From Rhodobacteraceae bacterium UBA3069 (GTDB lineage: Bacteria > Pseudomonadota > Alphaproteobacteria > Rhodobacterales > Rhodobacteraceae), in contig DFBX01000092.1 of assembly GCA_002366795.1 (NCBI GenBank), positions 1-64,000 of the forward strand: 64,000 bases of DNA. The letters run 5' to 3'. The position numbers were made by a program, and so were the translations under genes. Of the stretch, positions 9,013 to 19,457 are shown in pieces. The notes below the pieces were generated by a model. That model was given only the letters and a program-made list of their open reading frames with translations. It did not search any database and was not told the DNA's origin. Numbering within the stretch: position 1 is the stretch's first letter; each line of letters begins with the position of its first letter.

Positions 9013-9894
9013 ATGGCAGTTCTCGTCAATGAAAACACCAAGGTAATCTGTCAGGGCTTGACCGGCTCGCAGGGCACCTTCCACTCTGAACAGGCCATCG
9101 CCTATGGCACCAAAATGGTCGGCGGCGTAACCCCCGGCAAAGGTGGCACCGAGCATTTGAACCTGCCCGTGTTCAACTCTGTCCACGAAGCCAAGGCAAA
9201 AACCGAAGCAAACGCATCGGTGATCTATGTGCCCCCGCCCTTTGCTGCGGATTCCATCCTCGAGGCAATCGACGCCGAAATGGAACTGATCGTCTGCATC
9301 ACCGAAGGCATCCCGGTGCTGGACATGATGTGCGTCAAGCGCGCTCTGGAAAATTCGGGCAGCCGCCTGATCGGCCCGAACTGCCCCGGTGTCATCACGC
9401 CCGGTGCCTGCAAGATCGGCATCATGCCCGGCCATATCCACAAGCGTGGCTCGGTCGGTGTTGTGTCCCGTTCCGGCACTCTGACCTACGAGGCGGTCAA
9501 GCAGACCTCTGATATCGGTCTGGGCCAGTCTTCGGCCGTGGGTATCGGCGGCGACCCCATCAAAGGGACCGAGCATATCGACGTGCTGGACATGTTCCTG
9601 GACGACCCGGAAACCCAGTCGATCATCATGATCGGTGAAATCGGCGGCTCCGCCGAAGAAGAAGCTGCGGAATTCCTGGCCGAGCAGAAGAAAAAAGGCC
9701 GCTGGAAACCCGTCGCGGGCTTCATCGCGGGCCGCACGGCGCCTCCGGGCCGCCGCATGGGCCATGCCGGTGCCATCGTGGCCGGCGGCAAGGGCGATGC
9801 GGAGAGCAAGATCGAGGCGATGAAATCCGCCGGGATCGTGGTCGCCGACAGCCCCGCAACCCTAGGCGAAGCCGTGCTGAAAGCCATCGGCTAA
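9013..9894 (+). CDS. sucD: Succinate-CoA ligase, alpha subunit
   Basis: A 293-residue alpha subunit: N-terminal CoA-binding Rossmann domain ([18 protein letters not shown]), [12 protein letters not shown], and the phosphohistidine loop GHAGAIV, with His near residue 251. It partners SucC; the histidine is phosphorylated during catalysis. AAGGAACCC lies before the ATG. It is cotranscribed with sucC and the intervening lipoprotein gene. Length and all catalytic motifs are normal. Confidence 0.98.
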   Translation: MAVLVNENTKVICQGLTGSQGTFHSEQAIAYGTKMVGGVTPGKGGTEHLNLPVFNSVHEAKAKTEANASVIYVPPPFAADSILEAIDAEMELIVCITEGIPVLDMMCVKRALENSGSRLIGPNCPGVITPGACKIGIMPGHIHKRGSVGVVSRSGTLTYEAVKQTSDIGLGQSSAVGIGGDPIKGTEHIDVLDMFLDDPETQSIIMIGEIGGSAEEEAAEFLAEQKKKGRWKPVAGFIAGRTAPPGRRMGHAGAIVAGGKGDAESKIEAMKSAGIVVADSPATLGEAVLKAIG

Positions 9895-9897
9895 GCC

Positions 9898-10011
9898 ATG
9901 GACCTGCGCCGGATCATATCGCGGACAGCGCCAGGCGCGGCGAAGGGGCAAATCGCCCTTTCGGCGGCCTTTGGCCTGTGCCGCGCCATGTCCGGTCGGA
10001 CGATAATGTAA
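9898..10011 (+). CDS. Doubtful 37-codon ORF between sucD and the next gene
   Basis: An ATG four bases after the sucD stop opens a 37-residue frame (MDLRRIISRTAPGAAKG...) ending in TAA at 10011. It is basic at the N-terminus with a hydrophobic patch, but lacks a ribosome site beyond possible coupling to sucD. The stretch also contains a hairpin-like run of complementary G/C bases, so it may simply be untranslated spacer. Listed so that the 127-base gap is not left blank. Confidence 0.15.
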   Translation: MDLRRIISRTAPGAAKGQIALSAAFGLCRAMSGRTIM

Positions 10012-10021
10012 GGGGGGGGCG

Positions 10022-10756
10022 ATGAACTTCAACGCTCCCCTGACCCTCAAGGCGACCGCCGCCACGCTGGCCCTTTGCGCCACTCAGGCCATTGCCGGAA
10101 ACGAAGCTTTTGCGCGGGGCAATTGCACCTCGCCCGGACGCGCCATTCCCACCGTGATGCCGGTGCTGGAATTCCAGAAATACAAGCCGACGATGGCAGT
10201 GATCGCCCCCGGCCTGCGCCCGGCACATCTGGTCGGAGCGATGGTAGAGCCTGCGGAAAAGATCAAGCTGAGCGGCCGCAGCGGCACCCAGCTTCTGACG
10301 GATGCGGAGGCCGCGCTTGACGCCTGCCCCGCGCCGCAAATCACCCGCCATTTCCCTCACCGCGAGGGCATCAACGTCGAGGCCACCGAAACCGGCACGC
10401 GGCAGGGCGACCTGATCCATGTGCTGCGCCGCTGCGCATTCTACCTGACGCCCGAAGCTTACCAGACCAGCATCGTATCGCAGCTGACCAGCTTCGGCCC
10501 GATGGAAATTCGCCCCCGCGAACAGCGCAAGATTCTGGACATCGGGCGGCTGACGACCCGCTATCACGCGGCGGGCGGCCAGCCAACGGCCACCGCCAAT
10601 ACTGGCAAGGGCAGCAGCGGCGGCTACCTTTGGTTGGCGGCTCTTAAAACGAATGACGACGCAGACACGCCAACGCCCGATTGGCAACTCGGCGGGCTCT
10701 ACATCCTGACCGAGATGTCCGACTACCTGGCACCCGAAGATTACCGGACCGAATGA
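10022..10756 (+). CDS. Exported protein of unknown function between sucD and sucA
   Basis: A 244-residue protein with a signal peptide (MNFNAPLTLKATAATLALCATQ, cleavage probably after AIAG). A strong G-rich ribosome site precedes the ATG. The mature part has three cysteines (GNCTSPG, DACPAP and LRRCAFYL), and the sequence between them includes HFPHREGINVEATETG. The protein ends with an acidic tail, and the stop lies seven bases before the sucA ATG. I do not recognise the family. It is the second envelope protein embedded in this TCA operon. Confidence 0.75.
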   Translation: MNFNAPLTLKATAATLALCATQAIAGNEAFARGNCTSPGRAIPTVMPVLEFQKYKPTMAVIAPGLRPAHLVGAMVEPAEKIKLSGRSGTQLLTDAEAALDACPAPQITRHFPHREGINVEATETGTRQGDLIHVLRRCAFYLTPEAYQTSIVSQLTSFGPMEIRPREQRKILDIGRLTTRYHAAGGQPTATANTGKGSSGGYLWLAALKTNDDADTPTPDWQLGGLYILTEMSDYLAPEDYRTE

Positions 10757-10763
10757 GGTTTCC

Positions 10764-13727
10764 ATGAACGATCAAAGCCCCAACGACCTGTTTCACGCCT
10801 CCAGCTTCATGCAAGGCCACAATGCCGAGTACCTGGAGCAGCTTTACGCGCGCTATGCCAACGATCCCAACGCGGTCGACGAGGCATGGCAGGAGTTCTT
10901 CCGCCAGATGGGCGACGACGATATGTCGGTCAAGCAAGAGGCCGCAGGCCCGTCCTGGGCACGCGCCGACTGGCCGCCCACCCCGAATGACGACCTGACC
11001 GCCGCACTGGACGGCATGTGGCCCGCGCCAGTCGAAGCCAAGGCCGCGGGCAAGAAGATCGTCGAAAAGGCCTCCGAAAAGGGCGTGACCATATCGGACG
11101 AAGCGGTAAAACGCGCCGTGCTGGACAGCATCCGTGCGCTGATGCTGATCCGGGCCTACCGCATTCGTGGCCACTTGGCCGCCGATCTGGACCCGCTGGG
11201 CCTGCACGGGCGCGACCCGCACCCAGAACTGGACCCCAAGGCATACGGTTTCACCGAAGCCGACATGGACCGCCCGATATTCATCGACAATGTGCTGGGC
11301 ATGCAGGTTGCCTCGATGCGGCAGATCATCGACATCGTGAAACGCACCTATTGCGGCACCTTCGCCCTGCAATACATGCATATTTCCGATCCCGAGCAAT
11401 CCTCTTGGCTGAAAGAGCGGATCGAGGGGTATGGTAAGGAAATCACCTTTACCCGCGAGGGTCGCAAAGCGATCCTGAACAAGCTGGTCGAGGCAGAAGG
11501 TTTCGAAAAATTCCTTCATGTCAAATATATGGGGACCAAGCGATTCGGCCTTGATGGCGGTGAATCACTGATCCCCGCGATGGAACAGATCATCAAGCGT
11601 GGTGGCAATCTGGGCGTTAAGGAAATCGTCATGGGGATGCCGCACCGCGGTCGCCTGTCGGTTCTGGCCAATGTTCTGAACAAGCCCTATCGCGCGATCT
11701 TCAACGAATTCCAGGGCGGCAGCTTCAAGCCCGAGGATGTGGGCGGATCGGGCGATGTGAAATACCACCTTGGCGCTTCGTCCGACCGCGAATTCGACGG
11801 CAACACCGTTCACCTGTCGCTGACCGCCAACCCCTCGCACCTGGAGGCGGTGAACCCGGTGGTTCTGGGCAAGGTCCGCGCCAAGCAGGACCAGCTTAAC
11901 GATGCCGAGCGCATGGCGGTACTGCCCATCCTGCTGCACGGCGATGCGGCCTTTGCCGGTCAGGGCGTCGTGGCCGAAGGCTTCGGCCTGTCGGGCCTGA
12001 AAGGGCACCGCACGGGCGGCACCATCCATATCGTCGTGAACAACCAGATCGGCTTTACCACCGCGCCGCACTTCTCGCGCAGCTCGCCCTATCCCACGGA
12101 TATCGCCCTGATGGTCGAAGCGCCGATCTTCCACGTCAACGGTGACGACCCCGAAGCCGTGGTGCATGCCGCCAAGGTAGCGACGGAATTCCGCCAGAAG
12201 TTCCATAAGGACGTGGTCATCGACATCTTTTGCTATCGCCGGTTCGGTCACAACGAGGGCGACGAGCCCATGTTCACCAACCCGATCATGTACAAGAAGA
12301 TCAAGACACAGAAGACCACTCTGGCCCTTTATACCGAACGTCTGGTCAAGGACGGCCTGATCCCCGAGGGGGAGATCGAGGATATGAAAGCCTCGTTCCA
12401 GTCCATGCTGAACGAAGAATTCGAGGCCGGCAAAGACTACAAACCCAACAAGGCCGACTGGCTGGACGGGCGCTGGTCGCACCTCGATCGGCAGAACGAG
12501 AACAAGTACCAGCGCGGCGAAACCGCCATCAAGCCCGAAACAATGGAACAAATTGGCAAGGCGCTCACCACCGCGCCCGACGGCTTCCCGCTGCACAAGA
12601 CCGTGCAGCGCCTGCTGGAAACCAAGCGCGAGATGTTCGCGACCGGCAAGGGATTCGATTGGGCAACGGGCGAGGCGCTGGCCTTTGGCTCCTTGTTGAC
12701 CGAAGGCTACCCCGTGCGTCTGGCCGGGCAGGATTCGACCCGCGGCACGTTCAGCCAGCGGCATTCGAGCCTGATCGACCAAAACACCGAGGAGCGTTAC
12801 TACCCGCTGAACAACATCCGCAAGGGACAGGCGCAATACGAGGTCATCGACTCGATGCTTTCGGAATACGCCGTACTGGGTTTCGAATACGGCTATTCGC
12901 TGTCCGAACCCAACGCGCTGACCCTGTGGGAAGCACAGTTCGGCGATTTCGCCAACGGCGCGCAAATCATGTTCGACCAGTTCATTTCCTCGGGCGAATC
13001 CAAATGGCTGCGGATGTCGGGCCTCGTCTGCCTGCTGCCGCATGGTTATGAAGGGCAAGGGCCGGAACACTCCTCGGCCCGACTGGAGCGTTTCCTGACA
13101 ATGTGCGGCGGCGACAACTGGATCGTGGCCAACTGCACCACTCCGGCCAACTATTTCCACATCCTGCGCCGCCAGCTTCACCGCAGCTTCCGCAAACCGC
13201 TGATCCTGATGACGCCGAAATCGCTGTTGCGTCACAAGATGGCGATTTCGGATGTTGAGGATTTCACCACCGGATCGTCCTTCCACCGCGTACTGTGGGA
13301 TGACGCCGAACGCGGCCATTCCGACCTGAAGCTGAAGGCCGACGGCAAGATCAAGCGCGTGGTGATGTGTTCGGGCAAGGTTTACTACGACCTGCTGGAA
13401 GAACGCGATGCGCGCGGAGCCGACGATGTCTACCTGCTGCGTGTCGAACAGTTCTACCCCTTCCCCGCCATGTCGCTGGTGAAGGAACTGGAACGCTTCC
13501 CCAGCGCGGAAATGGTCTGGTGCCAGGAAGAACCCAAGAACCAGGGCGCATGGTCCTTTATCGAACCGAATATCGAATGGGTGCTGGGCCGTATCAACGC
13601 CAAGCACAAGCGACCCACCTATGCGGGCCGCGCCGCATCCGCCTCGCCCGCGACGGGCCTGGCATCGCAGCACAAAGCACAACAACAGGCGCTCGTGAAC
13701 GACGCGCTGACCATCGAAGGGAAATAA
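10764..13727 (+). CDS. sucA: 2-oxoglutarate dehydrogenase E1 component
   Basis: A 987-residue thiamine-diphosphate enzyme with the typical N-terminal segment (SFMQGHNAEYLEQLYARYA) that docks on E2. The ThDP region includes MGMPHRGRLSVL, LHGDAAFAGQGVV and YRRFGHNEGDEP, and a transketolase-like pyrimidine domain plus C-terminal domain follow. It decarboxylates 2-oxoglutarate and transfers the succinyl group to the lipoyl arm of SucB, whose start codon comes three bases after this stop. Length is normal. Long minus-strand open frames under this gene (706 codons at 11565-13685) are shadows of its codon bias. Confidence 0.98.
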   Translation: MNDQSPNDLFHASSFMQGHNAEYLEQLYARYANDPNAVDEAWQEFFRQMGDDDMSVKQEAAGPSWARADWPPTPNDDLTAALDGMWPAPVEAKAAGKKIVEKASEKGVTISDEAVKRAVLDSIRALMLIRAYRIRGHLAADLDPLGLHGRDPHPELDPKAYGFTEADMDRPIFIDNVLGMQVASMRQIIDIVKRTYCGTFALQYMHISDPEQSSWLKERIEGYGKEITFTREGRKAILNKLVEAEGFEKFLHVKYMGTKRFGLDGGESLIPAMEQIIKRGGNLGVKEIVMGMPHRGRLSVLANVLNKPYRAIFNEFQGGSFKPEDVGGSGDVKYHLGASSDREFDGNTVHLSLTANPSHLEAVNPVVLGKVRAKQDQLNDAERMAVLPILLHGDAAFAGQGVVAEGFGLSGLKGHRTGGTIHIVVNNQIGFTTAPHFSRSSPYPTDIALMVEAPIFHVNGDDPEAVVHAAKVATEFRQKFHKDVVIDIFCYRRFGHNEGDEPMFTNPIMYKKIKTQKTTLALYTERLVKDGLIPEGEIEDMKASFQSMLNEEFEAGKDYKPNKADWLDGRWSHLDRQNENKYQRGETAIKPETMEQIGKALTTAPDGFPLHKTVQRLLETKREMFATGKGFDWATGEALAFGSLLTEGYPVRLAGQDSTRGTFSQRHSSLIDQNTEERYYPLNNIRKGQAQYEVIDSMLSEYAVLGFEYGYSLSEPNALTLWEAQFGDFANGAQIMFDQFISSGESKWLRMSGLVCLLPHGYEGQGPEHSSARLERFLTMCGGDNWIVANCTTPANYFHILRRQLHRSFRKPLILMTPKSLLRHKMAISDVEDFTTGSSFHRVLWDDAERGHSDLKLKADGKIKRVVMCSGKVYYDLLEERDARGADDVYLLRVEQFYPFPAMSLVKELERFPSAEMVWCQEEPKNQGAWSFIEPNIEWVLGRINAKHKRPTYAGRAASASPATGLASQHKAQQQALVNDALTIEGK

Positions 13728-13730
13728 CCC

Positions 13731-15248
13731 ATGACCACCGAAGTTCGCGTCCCCACGCTTGGCGAATCCGTGACCGAGGCAACCGTGGCAACCTGGTTCA
13801 AGCAGCCGGGTGACGCCGTGGCCGCCGATGAAATGCTCTGTGAGCTGGAAACAGACAAGGTAACGGTCGAAGTGCCCGCGCCCGCAGCTGGGACCCTGTC
13901 TGAAATCGTCGCCAAGGAAGGCGACACCGTGGGCGTCGATGCCCTGCTGGCCATGATCGCCGAAGGTGACAGCGCCGCTGCTGCACCGGCCAAGGCCGAA
14001 GCCGCCCCCGCCAAAGCCACCGAAAGCAAGGCCGAAGAGGTCAAGGTCATGGTCCCCGCGCTGGGTGAATCCGTGACCGAGGCGACCGTTTCGACATGGT
14101 TCAAGAAAGAAGGCGACAGCGTCGCTCAGGACGAAATGCTGTGCGAGCTTGAAACCGACAAGGTGTCAGTCGAGGTTCCTGCGCCCGCCGCTGGCCTGCT
14201 GGCCAAGATCGTCGCGCCCGAAGGCACCACCGTGGATGCCACCGCACAACTGGCCGTGATTTCCGGCGGTGCCGGTGCATCGGCCGCTGCCGTGCAGACC
14301 GAAGGCTCTAAGGGAGAGGCCTATCAGGCGCCCGCCGTCGGTCAGGGCACCCGCGACGTCAAGGACGGCCCCGCCGCCGAAAAAGCCATGGCCGAAGCCG
14401 GAATTTCCCGCGATGCGGTCACTGGCACCGGCAAGGACGGCCGAGCCACCAAGGCCGATGTCGCCGCTGCCGTGGCCGCCGCGAGTGCCGCCCCGCAAGC
14501 CGCCGCGGCGCCCTCTGCCCCGCGCGCGCCCGTGCCTGCCGATGACGCGGCCCGCGAAGAGCGGGTCAAGATGACCCGCCTGCGCCAGACCATCGCGCGC
14601 CGCCTGAAGGACGCGCAGAACACCGCCGCCATGCTGACCACCTATAACGAGGTGGACATGACCGAAACCATGGCCCTGCGCAGCGAATACAAGGACCTGT
14701 TCGAGAAGAAGCACGGCGTGCGCCTTGGCTTCATGTCCTTCTTCACCAAGGCCTGCTGCCACGCCCTGAAAGAGGTGCCCGAGGTGAACGCCGAAATCGA
14801 CGGCACCGACGTGGTTTACAAGAACTTCGTCCACATGGGCATCGCCGCGGGCACCCCGCAGGGCTTGGTGGTTCCGGTCATCCGCGACGCCGACAGCATG
14901 TCCTTTGCCGAAATCGAGAAGGCAATTGCCGAGAAGGGCAAACGCGCCCGTGACGGCAAACTGTCCATGGCGGAAATGCAGGGCGGCACCTTCACCATTT
15001 CCAACGGTGGTGTCTATGGCTCGCTCATGTCCTCGCCCATCCTGAACCCGCCGCAATCGGGTATCCTGGGCATGCACAAGATCCAGGACCGCGCCATGGT
15101 CATCAACGGCGAGATCAAGATCCGCCCGATGATGTATCTGGCCCTGTCCTATGACCACCGCATCGTCGATGGCAAAGGCGCCGTGACCTTCCTTGTGCGC
15201 GTCAAGGAAGCGCTGGAAGATCCCCGCCGCCTGCTTATGGATCTGTAA
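13731..15248 (+). CDS. sucB: 2-oxoglutarate dehydrogenase E2, dihydrolipoamide succinyltransferase with two lipoyl domains
   Basis: A 505-residue E2 with two consecutive lipoyl domains: each has the ETDKV motif, with lipoyl lysines near residues 43 and 144, joined by Ala/Pro/Lys-rich linkers. A peripheral subunit-binding segment (around 215-250, [13 protein letters not shown]) and the C-terminal acyltransferase domain follow, with the catalytic SYDHRIVDG near 473-481. The well-studied E. coli SucB has one lipoyl domain and about 405 residues; the extra length here is the second domain. It forms the core of the complex with SucA and Lpd. Confidence 0.97.
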   Translation: MTTEVRVPTLGESVTEATVATWFKQPGDAVAADEMLCELETDKVTVEVPAPAAGTLSEIVAKEGDTVGVDALLAMIAEGDSAAAAPAKAEAAPAKATESKAEEVKVMVPALGESVTEATVSTWFKKEGDSVAQDEMLCELETDKVSVEVPAPAAGLLAKIVAPEGTTVDATAQLAVISGGAGASAAAVQTEGSKGEAYQAPAVGQGTRDVKDGPAAEKAMAEAGISRDAVTGTGKDGRATKADVAAAVAAASAAPQAAAAPSAPRAPVPADDAAREERVKMTRLRQTIARRLKDAQNTAAMLTTYNEVDMTETMALRSEYKDLFEKKHGVRLGFMSFFTKACCHALKEVPEVNAEIDGTDVVYKNFVHMGIAAGTPQGLVVPVIRDADSMSFAEIEKAIAEKGKRARDGKLSMAEMQGGTFTISNGGVYGSLMSSPILNPPQSGILGMHKIQDRAMVINGEIKIRPMMYLALSYDHRIVDGKGAVTFLVRVKEALEDPRRLLMDL

Positions 15249-15290
15249 TCCTGTCGGGCGGGGCCTTGTGCGCCGCCGCCTGAAACACGC

Positions 15291-15315
15291 GTCCGGGCGC
15301 ATCTGCCGCCCGGAC
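15291..15315 (+). terminator. GC-rich hairpin after sucB without T-run
   Basis: GTCCGGGCG and CGCCCGGAC form a perfect nine-base stem with a seven-base loop, 43 bases after the sucB stop. No T-run follows, so it is more likely an mRNA-stabilising or attenuating structure than a full intrinsic terminator. It may set the ratio of sucAB to the downstream genes. Confidence 0.4.
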
Positions 15316-15338
15316 ACCCGCCCCCACCCGGTGCCCCA

Positions 15339-16352
15339 ATGACCCGCCCCGCCCCCATGCCAGACAAGCGAACCACCCCGCGCGCAGCGGTCGTGTCCTG
15401 TATGCGGAATGAGGGGATATTCGTGCTGGAATGGCTGGCCTATCATCTGTGCATCGGCTTTGACCGCGCGGTGATCTGCACCAATGACTGCACCGACGGG
15501 TCGGGCGCACTGCTGGATGTGCTGGCCGACCGCGGCCTTGTCACCCATCTGCGCCACCACCCCGACGAAGGCCAAGCCCCGCAGGACAGCGGCATCGCCG
15601 TGGCATTGGAGGCATTGGAAGGCAGCGACACCGACTGGGTGCTGTTCATCGACGCGGACGAGTTCTTGAACATCCAAAGTGGCGATGGCATGATCGCCGA
15701 CCTTCTGGCACAGGCGGGCGAGGCAGACGTGATCGCGCTGGCGTGGCGGTTCTTCGGCAGCTCCGGTCTGCCCGACTGGTCCGGCGGGCTGATAATGGAA
15801 CAGTTCACCATGGCCGAGGATACCCCCGACGAAGACCATATCAATTTCAAATCCATGTTCCGCCGCGCTGCTTTCGCCCATTCGCATGACCACATGCCGC
15901 AACAGCCGCGTGTCACCTGCCTCCGCGTGGTCTCCGCAGCGGGTGAAGACCTGCCAAACCGCCCCCTGCTGTCCGCGCGCAAATATCGTAAGTATCAGCC
16001 GCTGGACCGTTCGATCCGCTGGGACGTGGCGCAGTTGAACCATTACGCGGTCAAATCCGACGACCTGTTCCTGATGAAAAATGACCGGGGCGACGGGCAG
16101 AATGGCCGGAACACCGGCAAGCGCTATCACCTGAACTGGAAGTGGCACCGCGCCGCCAACCGGAATCAGGTTTCCGACCGCTCGATCCTGCGCCACATGC
16201 CTGCCGTTCAGGCGCGGCTGGCCGAATGGCGCACTGACCGCGAAATAGCGGTCGCCGAAACCGCCTGTGCCGACTGGTTCGTGGCCGAAAAACAACGCAT
16301 CCTGACGCCGGAAAACCGTGCCGCTTGGACCCATGAAAGGCAATCCACATGA
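15339..16352 (+). CDS. Glycosyltransferase family 2-type protein
   Basis: A 337-residue protein with the pattern of the Glyco_tranf_2_4 group: VVSCMRNEGIFVLEWLAYHLCIGFD at the N-terminus, a DxD-type metal/nucleotide-sugar motif in VLFIDADEFLNI, and a C-terminal RYHLNWKWHRAANRN stretch. No signal peptide or membrane helix is seen, so a cytoplasmic enzyme is likely; acceptor and sugar are unknown. It lies between sucB and lpd and overlaps the next gene by four bases (ATGA). Nothing around it suggests a polysaccharide cluster. An earlier in-frame Met is not visible, and the chosen start lacks a strong ribosome site. Confidence 0.75.
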   Translation: MTRPAPMPDKRTTPRAAVVSCMRNEGIFVLEWLAYHLCIGFDRAVICTNDCTDGSGALLDVLADRGLVTHLRHHPDEGQAPQDSGIAVALEALEGSDTDWVLFIDADEFLNIQSGDGMIADLLAQAGEADVIALAWRFFGSSGLPDWSGGLIMEQFTMAEDTPDEDHINFKSMFRRAAFAHSHDHMPQQPRVTCLRVVSAAGEDLPNRPLLSARKYRKYQPLDRSIRWDVAQLNHYAVKSDDLFLMKNDRGDGQNGRNTGKRYHLNWKWHRAANRNQVSDRSILRHMPAVQARLAEWRTDREIAVAETACADWFVAEKQRILTPENRAAWTHERQST

Positions 16353-16750
16353 CCGCGCAAATGCCCCCCGAACTGACCGCCCTCGCGCTTGCGGCCTGCT
16401 TGCAAGCCCTTCAATTCATCGCCTATTCCGTCGCCGCGCAGAAACAGGTGGGCAGCGAATACGCTGCCTCGCCCCGCGATACCCCGCGCGAATTGTCCGG
16501 CGTGGCGGGCCGTTTGCAGCGTGCGCTGAACAACCATTTCGAAGGGCTGATCCTGTTCACCATCGCCGTGGTCGTGGTCACCCTGTCCGGCCAATCCACC
16601 GACTTCACCACCAATGCCGCCTGGGTCTACCTGGTCATGCGCGCGCTTTACGTGCCGGCCTATGTCTTTGGCCTGTCGCCTTGGCGATCCCTCATCTGGG
16701 CCGTCGGATTTTTCGCCACCATGGCGATGATCCTGTCCGCCCTTATCTGA
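16349..16750 (+). CDS. MAPEG family membrane protein
   Basis: A 133-residue protein with four predicted membrane segments and the MAPEG-like loop RALNNHFEGLILFT (the family's RxxxNxxE pattern). Bacterial MAPEG proteins resemble eicosanoid/glutathione-metabolising membrane enzymes, but few have a known substrate. The ATG overlaps the stop of the glycosyltransferase gene, so the pair is coupled. It ends 45 bases before lpd. Confidence 0.8.
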   Translation: MTAQMPPELTALALAACLQALQFIAYSVAAQKQVGSEYAASPRDTPRELSGVAGRLQRALNNHFEGLILFTIAVVVVTLSGQSTDFTTNAAWVYLVMRALYVPAYVFGLSPWRSLIWAVGFFATMAMILSALI

Positions 16751-16795
16751 ACAACCGAATACCGGCGCTGACGCCGCACACAAAGGAGAAACTCC

Positions 16796-18184
<1,389 letters not shown>

Positions 18185-18192
18185 TGCGGCAT

Positions 18193-18220
18193 CGGGGCGG
18201 GCTCACTCCCGCCCCGTTTT
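18193..18220 (+). terminator. Rho-independent terminator after lpd
   Basis: CGGGGCGGG (18193-18201) pairs perfectly with CCCGCCCCG (18208-18216) around the loop CTCACT, followed by TTTT. It sits nine bases after the lpd stop and is the end of the TCA operon. Confidence 0.88.
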
Positions 18221-18224
18221 CCAA

Positions 18225-18746
18225 ATGAATATCAAGTATTTCGCATTGGTCATTATTGGTGGCCTAGCGCTTGGCGCGTCCGGTCGTGGCATCGTACAAA
18301 AACTGACCGCGCCGGATCGAGCCGAAGCCTATATTGCCCTGCTCGACAGCCACTGTCGCACTCGAATCGCCGCACCGGCGGCGGGCACAGACCCGCAGTC
18401 GCAACTGGACCCGGACGCGCGAGAGGTCGCGATTGATAAACGCACAGACCTGCGCCTGACCCAAAGCCGTCACAAATGTGAAATTCATGAAGCGCAGCAG
18501 CTAATGACCGTGGCAGAGCGCGACCGGCTTGCCCGACTGCTGCCCGCCTATCTGGCCGATGTCCTGCCGATCCTGCGCCATCCGGCGGATGACATACCCG
18601 GGTTCGACACGCTCCGTGGCTTTATGCTGCAACCGCCCGGACAAGCGGGGAACGACCAATGGGGCGTTCTTCTGTTGCGTCCCCAAGGCGATAGCGGCGA
18701 CGCCCTGCAACGCACCAGCCTGACCCTCGCCCTGTCACGTCCCTGA
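18225..18746 (+). CDS. Small membrane-anchored or exported protein, unknown
   Basis: A 173-residue protein starting MNIKYFALVIIGGLALGASG, a hydrophobic N-terminus that is either an anchor or an uncleaved signal. The rest is hydrophilic, with two cysteines (SHCRTRI and SRHKCEIHE) that could pair in the periplasm. It starts only four bases after the lpd terminator T-run, so it must rely on read-through or a promoter inside lpd. Earlier in-frame starts (from 18153) would lie within lpd. No family is recognised. Confidence 0.55.
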   Translation: MNIKYFALVIIGGLALGASGRGIVQKLTAPDRAEAYIALLDSHCRTRIAAPAAGTDPQSQLDPDAREVAIDKRTDLRLTQSRHKCEIHEAQQLMTVAERDRLARLLPAYLADVLPILRHPADDIPGFDTLRGFMLQPPGQAGNDQWGVLLLRPQGDSGDALQRTSLTLALSRP

Positions 18747-18777
18747 CGGTGAATACCCCAAGCCCGCAAGGGCGCCA

Positions 18778-18828
18778 GCCGCGCCCGAGGGCTAGGGTGG
18801 GTCCGGGTGGGACGCCCGAGGGCGCGGC
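18778..18828. repeat. Imperfect inverted repeat, 15-base arms
   Basis: Arms at 18778-18792 and 18814-18828 pair over 13 of 15 positions; two central GA/GA mismatches interrupt the stem. The loop is a G-rich 21 bases (GGGTGGGTCC...). Each arm also contains a CCCGAGGG mini-palindrome. It directly precedes the terminator at 18841 and may be part of the same 3' structure or a dispersed palindromic element. Confidence 0.4.
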
Positions 18829-18832
18829 TTTC

Positions 18833-18866
18833 ATAAAAAAGACCGGCGCGGGGCCGGTCATTTTCG
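18833..18866. terminator. Bidirectional terminator between convergent genes
   Basis: GACCGGC (18841-18847) and GCCGGTC (18853-18859) form a perfect stem with a five-base loop. An A-run lies upstream (18835-18840) and a T-run downstream (18861-18864), so it can work on both strands, for the plus gene ending at 18746 and the minus gene ending at 18894. Confidence 0.82.
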
Positions 18867-18893
18867 TTTCGCAATGCAGTCAGAAAACCAAAA

Positions 18894-19298
18894 TCACTCG
18901 GCCTTCTTACCCTTGGTCTTTTCCTTGGCTTCGGCCTCTTTCGGCGTCATCTCTGCAAACTGGATCTTGCAGCCCTTCTTGATCAAGGCTTTCTCGATCG
19001 CCTCCATCTCGCCCTTCAGGCGCGACACCTCGGCGGCATTTCCCTTGTTGCCCTTGATGAAGAAAGCGGCGGGCCAGAACAGAACCAGCGCCACGCCGGT
19101 CGCCACGGCGTACTGCTCGGCCTGTTTGTTCTGCACACCCATCATTTGCGATGCACGGCTGCTAACGCGCTGCGCCTCTTCCGACAGCTGGCGGCAGCTG
19201 AAGCTTTGATAGGCCACGGGCGAGACATAAGCCGCGTTGATCTTGTCGGACTTCTGGGCACAGCCCGAGGCAACGACCAGACCAACAACAGGCAACAT
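18894..19298 (-). CDS. Lipoprotein with internal hydrophobic segment, unknown
   Basis: A 134-residue product with lipobox VASGC near residue 13, a second hydrophobic stretch (AVATGVALVLFWPAAFFI) and a Lys/Glu-rich tail (KEAEAKEKTKGKK). Read from the ATG at 19298 the signal peptide lacks the usual positive residues. In frame just upstream lie codons for I-K-R-I-F-K, preceded by a GGAG and an in-frame stop, so a non-canonical ATC or ATT start would give a better lipoprotein signal. Function and family are unknown. It faces the bidirectional terminator at 18841. Confidence 0.6.
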   Translation of the reverse strand: MLPVVGLVVASGCAQKSDKINAAYVSPVAYQSFSCRQLSEEAQRVSSRASQMMGVQNKQAEQYAVATGVALVLFWPAAFFIKGNKGNAAEVSRLKGEMEAIEKALIKKGCKIQFAEMTPKEAEAKEKTKGKKAE

Positions 19299-19457
19299 TT
19301 TGAAAATACGCTTGATTCACTCCATTCATTCTACGAAGGCGTGAGTATGTCGTGACGCGCGCCCTGCACGGTGACGTTATATAGCATCATGTCAATTGCA
19401 GCCCACTGTTGCACGGCAACATCAGTTTTCACCATCTAGGTGACTTGGGTCCGCCCG

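Noticed and set aside
11565..13685. 706-codon minus-strand open frame under sucA
   Set aside because: It is antisense to a fully supported gene, has no family motifs, and reflects high GC at third positions. The same applies to 14166-16343 (minus), 23814-25769 (plus), 54007-58764 (plus, several frames) and 7295-8524 (minus).
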